Positions 58,714 through 64,000 of a DNA stretch of 64,000 nt are shown piece after piece. Within the stretch, counting starts at the first letter, position 1. The number at the start of each line of letters is the position of its first letter. The notes beneath the pieces were generated by a model that did not search any database, had not been told where the DNA came from, and saw only the letters and a list, made by a program, of their open reading frames with translations. Made by a program: the position numbers and the translations under genes. This DNA comes from Pseudomonas moraviensis (GTDB taxonomy: Bacteria > Pseudomonadota > Gammaproteobacteria > Pseudomonadales > Pseudomonadaceae): the NCBI RefSeq assembly GCF_900105805.1, contig NZ_LT629788.1, positions 4,510,501-4,574,500 of the forward strand. The letters run 5' to 3'.

Positions 58714-59637
58714 TTACCGGTGCTTTTCGAAGCGATAGAACAGATTCGGCTCGCTGACCATGTACAGCGTGCCGTCTTCGTCCATGGTCAGGCCTTCGGC
58801 GCGGGGAATGGTGTCTTTCAGACCGTTGAAATTGCCGAGCAAGGTCATGAAGCTGACTTGCTCGCCACGCTCGTCCAGTTCCAGCAACAGGTGCGAATCG
58901 GCCGACAACACCAGTAGATGGCCAGTGCGCGGATCGACCGCCAGCGCCGAGAGATTGCGAATGTCGAGCTCGTCACTGGCCAGCTTCTGCTTGTCGCCGA
59001 TCAGGGTCTGACTGCCATCGCTCTTCCAGGTGAACAGCGCTGGCGGGCGTTCTTCACCCAGCACAAGCTGATGATTGCGCGGATCCCAGGTGATGGCTTC
59101 AAAAGCCTTGTTCTGGTCTTTCGACGGCCCGAGGTCGTATTTAGGGAAGTCGGCAATGTTCAGCTCGCGTGTACCGGCGTCGACCTTGACGATCGACAAC
59201 GTGTGCTGGCGCTCATCGACAATCGCCATCAGGCCGTTTTCCATGACCGTCAGGCCTTCGGGATTGCTCCAGCCCACCAGCGGCATCTTGCGCAGCACCT
59301 CGCCCTGCAGTGTCAGCTCAGCGAGGAACGGATTTTTGCCCATCACCGAAAACAGGGTTTTGGTCTGCGGGTTGTAAGCCAGGTCGGAAGCTTCGTCCTT
59401 CTCCATGCCCGGCAACGGTTTGGCGTCGATCACCACCTGATAGTCCGGCAGCCACACGCTCTCCTTCTGCTCGGCCTTGCTCTCGAAGCGCTCCAGCACC
59501 CACAGCACACCACGATCATCCCAGTGCATGGCAAACGCCAGCCCATAAGCCGCCACGATGGCCAGCAACAGCCAGACATACCAGCGCAGAGCGAAGCGGG
59601 AACGGAGGGTGGGTTTCTGCTGAGTTCGAGATGCCAT
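58714..59637 (-). CDS. SdiA-regulated domain protein, paralog B
   Basis: A 307-residue paralog of the downstream gene with the same plan: an N-terminal anchor (about residues 18-40: WYVWLLLAIVAAYGLAFAM) and a propeller-like domain ending RAEGLTMDEDGTLYMVSEPNLFYRFEK. The ATG at 59637 is preferred over the adjacent upstream TTG. The two products may be periplasmic, anchored in the inner membrane. No ligand is known. Confidence 0.82.
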   Translation of the reverse strand: MASRTQQKPTLRSRFALRWYVWLLLAIVAAYGLAFAMHWDDRGVLWVLERFESKAEQKESVWLPDYQVVIDAKPLPGMEKDEASDLAYNPQTKTLFSVMGKNPFLAELTLQGEVLRKMPLVGWSNPEGLTVMENGLMAIVDERQHTLSIVKVDAGTRELNIADFPKYDLGPSKDQNKAFEAITWDPRNHQLVLGEERPPALFTWKSDGSQTLIGDKQKLASDELDIRNLSALAVDPRTGHLLVLSADSHLLLELDERGEQVSFMTLLGNFNGLKDTIPRAEGLTMDEDGTLYMVSEPNLFYRFEKHR

Positions 59638-59789
59638 CAAGGGACGCGTTCCGTAAATTCAGGCCAAGGGTAATAGCACAAAGAGGCCGGCTGAGACGCC
59701 GCAATCGCGGAAATTATCCAGAGAGGATGTGAAAAAAACGGGAAATGGCGGGATTGGCGTGTGCGATATCAGCAGCAACGCAAAACGAA

Positions 59790-59879
59790 TGTAGGAGTGA
59801 GCCTGCTCGCGATAGCGGTTTATCAGTCGAGATATGCATTGACTGGTAGACCGCTATCGCGAGCAGGCTCACTCCTACA
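59790..59879. repeat. REP inverted pair, GTAGGAGTGAGCC type
   Basis: Arms starting TGTAGGAGTGAGCC continue through GATAGCGGTTTATCAGT and pair with ACTGGTAGACCGCTATC on the other side. The element lies in the ~260-bp gap between the co-directional FAA-type and SdiA-regulated genes. Confidence 0.92.
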
Positions 59880-59900
59880 AGGGGTTCTGCGGTGTGGCGG

Positions 59901-60566
59901 TTAGCGCACGCTGCTGCTGAAGCTGCTCGCCCCCGGCAGTTCAAGGACGATCTCGTCGCCGACGTTCAGCGGGCCGACACCCACCGGCGTACCGGTAAGG
60001 ATCACGTCGCCGGCCTGCAGCGAGAAGCAGCCGGCCATGTGCTGGATCATCGGCACGATCGGATTGAGCATCGCGCTGCTGTTGCCGTCCTGGCGCACTT
60101 CGCCGTTGATGGTCAGGCGGATGCCGATGTCGGTCAGGTCAGCGAAAGTGCTACCGACCACGAACGGCGCGATCACCGCCGCGCCGTCGAACGACTTGGC
60201 GATTTCCCACGGCAGGCCCTTGGCTTTCAGCTCGGCCTGCTTGTCGCGCAGGGTCAGGTCCAGCGCCGGGGCGAAACCGGAGATCGCATCGAGGACTTCT
60301 TCGCGGCTTGGTTTGGTCGACAGCGGCTTGCCGATCAACACAGCGATTTCCGCTTCGTAGTGCACCGAACCGCGCTCGGTCGGAATGCTGAAACCGCCTT
60401 CCAGCGGCACCACGCAACTGCCCGGCTTGATGAACAGCAGCGGCTCGGTCGGCACCGGGTTGTCCAGTTCCTTGGCGTGTTCGGCGTAATTGCGGCCAAT
60501 GCACACGACTTTCCCGATCGGGAAGTGGATGCGCGTGCCGTCGACGTACTGGTGCTGATAGCTCAT
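59901..60566 (-). CDS. Fumarylacetoacetate hydrolase family protein
   Basis: A 221-residue FAH-fold enzyme with the IGRNYAEHAKEL start motif and metal ligands in HYEAEIAVLIG (two Glu). Also visible are the DLTLRDKQAELKAKGLPWEIAKSFDGAAVIAPFV segment and ILTGTPVGVGPL. Members include acylpyruvate hydrolases and oxaloacetate decarboxylases (FAHD1-like), either of which fits. It lies 41 bp after the D-2-hydroxyglutarate dehydrogenase-like gene and probably shares its transcript. Confidence 0.88.
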   Translation of the reverse strand: MSYQHQYVDGTRIHFPIGKVVCIGRNYAEHAKELDNPVPTEPLLFIKPGSCVVPLEGGFSIPTERGSVHYEAEIAVLIGKPLSTKPSREEVLDAISGFAPALDLTLRDKQAELKAKGLPWEIAKSFDGAAVIAPFVVGSTFADLTDIGIRLTINGEVRQDGNSSAMLNPIVPMIQHMAGCFSLQAGDVILTGTPVGVGPLNVGDEIVLELPGASSFSSSVR

Positions 60567-60607
60567 TTACCGACTCCTGCCTTCATTGATTCAACAGAGA
60601 TTACCGA

Positions 60608-62002
60608 TCACACCGGGAAAATCTTCCCCGGGTTCATGATGCCGTTCGGGTCGAACACTGCCTTGACCGCTTTCATGTACTCGATCTCGGCCGGCGAGCG
60701 GCTGTAGGTCAGGTAATCACGCTTGGTCATGCCCACGCCATGTTCGGCCGAGATCGAGCCGTTGTACTTCTCGACGGTTTCGAACACCCACTTGTTGACG
60801 GTGGAGCACTTGGCAAAGAACTCGTCCTTGCTCAGGTTTTCCGGCTTGAGGATGTTCAGGTGCAGATTGCCGTCGCCGATGTGGCCGAACCAGACGATTT
60901 CGAAATCCGGATAGTGCTCACCGACGATCGCGTCGATTTCGCGCAGGAACGCCGGCACCCTGGAAACGGTCACCGAGATGTCGTTCTTGTACGGCGTCCA
61001 GTGGGAGATGGTTTCGGAGATGTACTCGCGCAGCTTCCACAGATTATGCAGTTGGGTTTCGCTCTGGCTCATCACGCCGTCGAGTACCCAGCCTTGTTCG
61101 ACACAGTGTTCGAAGGTTTCCAGCGCGCTGTTGGCCACTTCTTCAGTGGTCGCTTCGAATTCCAGCAGGGCGTAGAACGGGCAGTCGGTGTCAAACGGCG
61201 CCGGCACGTCGCCGCGGCCCATGACCTTGGCCAGGGCCTTGTCGGAGAAGAATTCGAATGCGGTCAGGTCGAGCTTGCCCTGGAAGGCGTGCAGCACCGG
61301 CATGATCGAATCGAAATCGGCGGTGCCGAGGACCATGGCGGTGAGGTTTTTCGGTGCGCGATCAAGGCGCATGGTTGCTTCGACGACGAAACCGAGGGTG
61401 CCTTCGGCGCCAATGAACAGCTGACGCAGGTCATAACCGGTGGCGTTCTTGATCAGGTCCTTGTTCAGTTCGAGCACATCGCCCTTGCCGGTAACGACCT
61501 TCATGCCGGCGACCCAATTGCGCGTCATGCCGTAGCGAATCACTTTGATCCCGCCGGCATTGGTGCCGATGTTGCCGCCAATCTGGCTGGAACCCGCCGA
61601 GGCGAAGTCGACCGGGTAGTACAGGCCGTTTTCTTCAGCGATGTTCTGCAGATGCTCAGTGACCACGCCCGGCTGGCATACAGCGGTGCGGTCGGTGAGG
61701 TTGACGTCGAGAATCTGGTTCATGTAATCGAACGACACCACCACTTCGCCATTGGCCGCCACCGCAGCGGCGGACAACCCGGTGCGCCCGCCGGACGGCA
61801 CCAGCGCGACCTTGTGGGTGTTGGCCCAACGCACCACGGCCTGCACTTGCTCGATGGTCTTGGGAAACACGATAGCGCTCGGCGCCGGGGCGAAGTGCTT
61901 GGTCCAATCCTTGCCGTAAGCATTCAGGGAGTCGGCGTCGGTGAGGACTTTGCCGGGCTCAACCAGGGTCTTCAGTTCATCAATCAGCGCAGGATTGGTC
62001 AT
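60608..62002 (-). CDS. D-2-hydroxyglutarate/D-lactate dehydrogenase-like FAD oxidoreductase
   Basis: A 464-residue flavoprotein of the VAO family with an FAD-binding PCMH domain (PSGGRTGLSAAAVAANGEVVVSF, FASAGSSQIGGNIGTNAGGIKVIRYGMTRNWV, NATGYDLRQLFIGAEGTLG) and a C-terminal FAD-oxidase domain (WFGHIGDGNLHLNI, EHGVGMTKRDYL, FDPNGIMNPGKIF). In Pseudomonas an enzyme of this type next to serA oxidises D-2-hydroxyglutarate. D-lactate dehydrogenase is the alternative. The ATG at 62002 is chosen by homology. It is divergent from serA. Confidence 0.86.
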   Translation of the reverse strand: MTNPALIDELKTLVEPGKVLTDADSLNAYGKDWTKHFAPAPSAIVFPKTIEQVQAVVRWANTHKVALVPSGGRTGLSAAAVAANGEVVVSFDYMNQILDVNLTDRTAVCQPGVVTEHLQNIAEENGLYYPVDFASAGSSQIGGNIGTNAGGIKVIRYGMTRNWVAGMKVVTGKGDVLELNKDLIKNATGYDLRQLFIGAEGTLGFVVEATMRLDRAPKNLTAMVLGTADFDSIMPVLHAFQGKLDLTAFEFFSDKALAKVMGRGDVPAPFDTDCPFYALLEFEATTEEVANSALETFEHCVEQGWVLDGVMSQSETQLHNLWKLREYISETISHWTPYKNDISVTVSRVPAFLREIDAIVGEHYPDFEIVWFGHIGDGNLHLNILKPENLSKDEFFAKCSTVNKWVFETVEKYNGSISAEHGVGMTKRDYLTYSRSPAEIEYMKAVKAVFDPNGIMNPGKIFPV

Positions 62003-62208
62003 CGACAGAACTCTCGAACAATTCATGGTCATCCTGAGAACGCTTCACGTCGCAGGAATGAGTGTTTAGCGGGGTGGCTATGCTAGCATACCGACCCCGC
62101 AGGACAGTGCCCAAGGCCAGATCCGCGGTGACGGCTTTCCTGCCGTTTGGGTCAGCTCCAGGCTGCGCCCCTCCCTGCCATTTTTCTCCGGGATACAGGT
62201 TTACGCAG

Positions 62209-63438
62209 ATGAGCAAGACTTCTCTCGATAAGAGCAAGATCAAGTTCCTTCTTCTCGAAGGCGTCCACCAATCGGCTGTCGACGTCCTCAAGGCGGCGGG
62301 CTACACCAGCATCGAATACCTGACTGGCTCCTTGCCGGAAGCCCAGCTCAAGGAAAAGATCGCTGACGCTCACTTCATCGGCATTCGCTCGCGCACGCAA
62401 CTGACCGAAGAGATCTTCGATCACGCGAAGAAACTGGTCGCGGTCGGCTGTTTCTGCATCGGCACCAACCAGGTTGACCTCAGTGCGGCCCGCGAGCGCG
62501 GTATCGCCGTGTTCAACGCGCCGTACTCCAACACCCGATCCGTAGCGGAACTGGTACTGGCCGAAGCGATCCTGCTGCTGCGCGGCATCCCTGAGAAAAA
62601 CGCTTCCTGCCACCGTGGCGGCTGGATCAAATCCGCGGCCAACTCGTTCGAGATCCGTGGCAAGAAGCTCGGCATCGTCGGCTACGGCTCGATCGGTACG
62701 CAGTTGTCGGTTCTGGCGGAAGGCCTGGGCATGCAGGTGTTCTTCTATGACACCGTGACCAAGTTGCCACTGGGCAACGCTACCCAGGTCGGCAATCTGC
62801 ATGAGCTGCTTGGCATGTCCGACATCGTCACCCTGCACGTCCCGGAAACCGCGGCGACCCAGTGGATGATCGGCGAGAAGGAAATCCGCGCCATCAAGAA
62901 GGGCGGCATCCTGATCAACGCTGCACGCGGCACCGTGGTCGAGCTCGACGCCCTGGCGGACGCGATCAAGGACAAGCACCTGATCGGCGCAGCCATCGAT
63001 GTGTTCCCGGTGGAGCCACGCTCCAACGACGAAGAGTTCGAAAGCCCGCTGCGTGGCCTCGACAACGTGATCCTGACCCCGCATATCGGTGGCTCGACCG
63101 CCGAAGCGCAAGCCAACATCGGTCTGGAAGTGGCGGAAAAACTGGTCAAGTACAGCGACAACGGTACTTCGGTGTCGTCGGTCAACTTCCCGGAAGTGGC
63201 CCTGCCGGCTCACCCTGGCAAGCACCGCCTGCTGCACATCCACGAGAACATCCCGGGTGTGATGAGCGAGATCAACAAGGTCTTCGCCGAAAACGGCATC
63301 AACATCTCCGGTCAGTTCCTGCAGACCAACGAGAAGGTCGGCTACGTGGTGATCGACGTCGACGCCGAGTACTCGGAGCTGGCGCAAGAGAAGCTGCAAC
63401 ACGTCAACGGTACTATCCGTAGTCGCGTCCTGTTCTAG
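62209..63438 (+). CDS. serA: D-3-phosphoglycerate dehydrogenase
   Basis: SerA catalyses the first step of serine synthesis. The 409-residue enzyme has the NAD-binding GIVGYGSIGTQLSVLAEGLGMQVFFYDT, catalytic HIGGSTAEAQANIG and a C-terminal ACT domain (HENIPGVMSEINKVFAENGINISGQFLQTNEKVGYVVIDVD) for serine feedback. This is the E. coli-type short form, which can also reduce 2-oxoglutarate to D-2-hydroxyglutarate. The start MSKTSLDKSKIKFLLLEG is by homology; the frame stays open upstream. Confidence 0.95.
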   Translation: MSKTSLDKSKIKFLLLEGVHQSAVDVLKAAGYTSIEYLTGSLPEAQLKEKIADAHFIGIRSRTQLTEEIFDHAKKLVAVGCFCIGTNQVDLSAARERGIAVFNAPYSNTRSVAELVLAEAILLLRGIPEKNASCHRGGWIKSAANSFEIRGKKLGIVGYGSIGTQLSVLAEGLGMQVFFYDTVTKLPLGNATQVGNLHELLGMSDIVTLHVPETAATQWMIGEKEIRAIKKGGILINAARGTVVELDALADAIKDKHLIGAAIDVFPVEPRSNDEEFESPLRGLDNVILTPHIGGSTAEAQANIGLEVAEKLVKYSDNGTSVSSVNFPEVALPAHPGKHRLLHIHENIPGVMSEINKVFAENGINISGQFLQTNEKVGYVVIDVDAEYSELAQEKLQHVNGTIRSRVLF

Positions 63439-63449
63439 AAAAGCAGCGG

Positions 63450-63520
63450 CAAGCTACTAGCGGCAAGTGAACAGCGCTCTTGTTTTAACTTGCCACTTGC
63501 AGCTAGCCACTTGTAGCTGG
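63450..63520. repeat. Degenerate AGCTAGCGGCAAGTG-type short repeats
   Basis: CAAGCTACTAGCGGCAAGTG is followed after a gap by ACTTGCCACTTGCAGCTAGCCACTTG, a loosely self-complementary stretch between serA and its terminator. The same kind of motif (GCGTCAAGCGGTTAGCTGCAAG) occurs at the DUF423 gene end near 3910. Confidence 0.5.
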
Positions 63521-63522
63521 AT

Positions 63523-63555
63523 AAAAAAGGGAGCCCCGAAGGGCTCCCTTTTTTT
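63523..63555. terminator. Bidirectional intrinsic terminator between serA and DUF4399 gene
   Basis: Stem GGGAGCCC / GGGCTCCC with a CGAA tetraloop. A six-base A run lies on the left and a seven-base T run on the right, so it can stop both convergent transcripts. The T run abuts the stop codon of the DUF4399 gene. Confidence 0.92.
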
Positions 63556-63979
63556 ATTTCACGTTAACCGTGATTTTTTCCGAAACGATCGATGGGTCGA
63601 ACGGCATGTGGCCGCTGTCGCCGAGGATCAATTGCAAGGTGTGCTTGCCGGGGGCCAGTTTGATCGTGGCTTCGGTCTGCGCCTTGCCGAAATGCATGTG
63701 GTGCGCGTCGGTCGGGATCGGCGCGCCTTCGGCCGGCAGGTCGTCGACGTCGATCAGCAGATGATGGTGGCCGGTGTTCTTGGTGGTATCACCCGCCGGG
63801 GCCAGCGCGATGTTCTTGACGCCGAACTTGACTTTGAATTCCTGGGAGACCGTAGCGCCGTCCTCGGGAGAAACGATGAACACTTCAGCATCCTTGGGAG
63901 CCGGCGTTGCCGCACTGGCCAGCACCGAAACACCCATCAGCACACCGGCCAACGCTGCACGTGACATAAAGCTTTTCAT
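63554..63979 (-). CDS. DUF4399 family secreted protein
   Basis: A 141-residue protein with a signal peptide (MKSFMSRAALAGVLMGVSVLASA, cleavage near ASA-AT). The DUF4399 domain is rich in His: GHHHLLIDVDDLPAEGAPIPTDAHHMHFGKAQ and PGKHTLQLILGDSGHMPF. The clustered His residues suggest metal binding, but the function is unknown. It is convergent with serA and shares its terminator. The upstream region lies at the window edge. Confidence 0.85.
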   Translation of the reverse strand: MKSFMSRAALAGVLMGVSVLASAATPAPKDAEVFIVSPEDGATVSQEFKVKFGVKNIALAPAGDTTKNTGHHHLLIDVDDLPAEGAPIPTDAHHMHFGKAQTEATIKLAPGKHTLQLILGDSGHMPFDPSIVSEKITVNVK

Positions 63980-64000
63980 TTTCTTCTCCAGTTTTTCCGT

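Noticed and set aside
1944..59879. Regularly similar palindromes considered as a CRISPR array
   Set aside because: Copies are dispersed over 58 kb at gene ends, not clustered with unique spacers, and no cas gene is present. They are REP/REPIN elements.

Overview
The window is a chromosomal segment from a Pseudomonas, most likely of the P. fluorescens group. The evidence is the high-GC coding sequence, the core gene order (rdgB-hemW-trmB-thiGS-mtgA-rpoH-ftsXEY ... coaD ... mutM ... ilvD ... folA ... thyA-lgt ... ptsP-rppH ... ilvA-rpiA ... serA), and many palindromic REP pairs with GTAGGAGTGAGCCTGCTCGC or GTGGGAGCGAGCCTGCTCGC arms, typical of that group. No rRNA, tRNA, CRISPR array, prophage or transposase gene was seen.

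Layout. 1-9.4 kb: housekeeping genes for nucleotide sanitation, a HemW-type radical SAM protein, tRNA methylation, thiazole synthesis, peptidoglycan transglycosylation, the heat-shock sigma factor, and FtsX/FtsE/FtsY. 9.4-14.6 kb: a 266-bp MITE-like element flanked by TA, a pair of M16 peptidase-like proteins, rsmD and a hydrolase. 14.6-20.1 kb: a rhodanese, then a TetR-controlled alcohol/aldehyde oxidation module (coniferyl-aldehyde-dehydrogenase type enzyme, Tat-signal small subunit, GMC oxidoreductase). 20.2-25.4 kb: coaD, a ferredoxin, mutM, HDOD and PfpI proteins, and an RlmI-type methyltransferase.

25.4-29.1 kb is the most unusual block and looks acquired. An AT-rich leader with a good sigma70-like promoter precedes a 23-codon peptide gene with a strong ribosome binding site. 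A hairpin follows, then three overlapping genes: a SagB/ThcOx-type flavin oxidoreductase, an AurF-type diiron oxygenase with all seven metal ligands, and a Bcr/CflA-type exporter. I read this as a candidate minimal pathway that modifies a ribosomal peptide and exports the product. That is inference. The peptide could instead be a regulatory leader peptide.

29.3-37.5 kb: ilvD, phosphorylcholine phosphatase, a cystine transporter, folA and a conserved pair of unknown function (DUF2868 membrane protein and DUF3482 GTPase). 37.6-44.4 kb: 2-aminoethylphosphonate-type uptake and catabolism (PhnZ-like HD oxygenase, FAD oxidoreductase, ABC transporter, LysR regulator). 44.4-47.2 kb: a cadA/cadR metal efflux locus with an intact CadR operator. 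47.3-64 kb: thyA, lgt, a TauE-type permease, an NRDE protein, ptsP, rppH, a HAD phosphatase, ilvA, rpiA, two SdiA-regulated-type paralogs, an FAA hydrolase family protein, and a D-2-hydroxyglutarate-dehydrogenase-like enzyme divergent from serA, with which it probably works.

At least four palindromic repeat families occupy gene ends, mostly between convergent genes.
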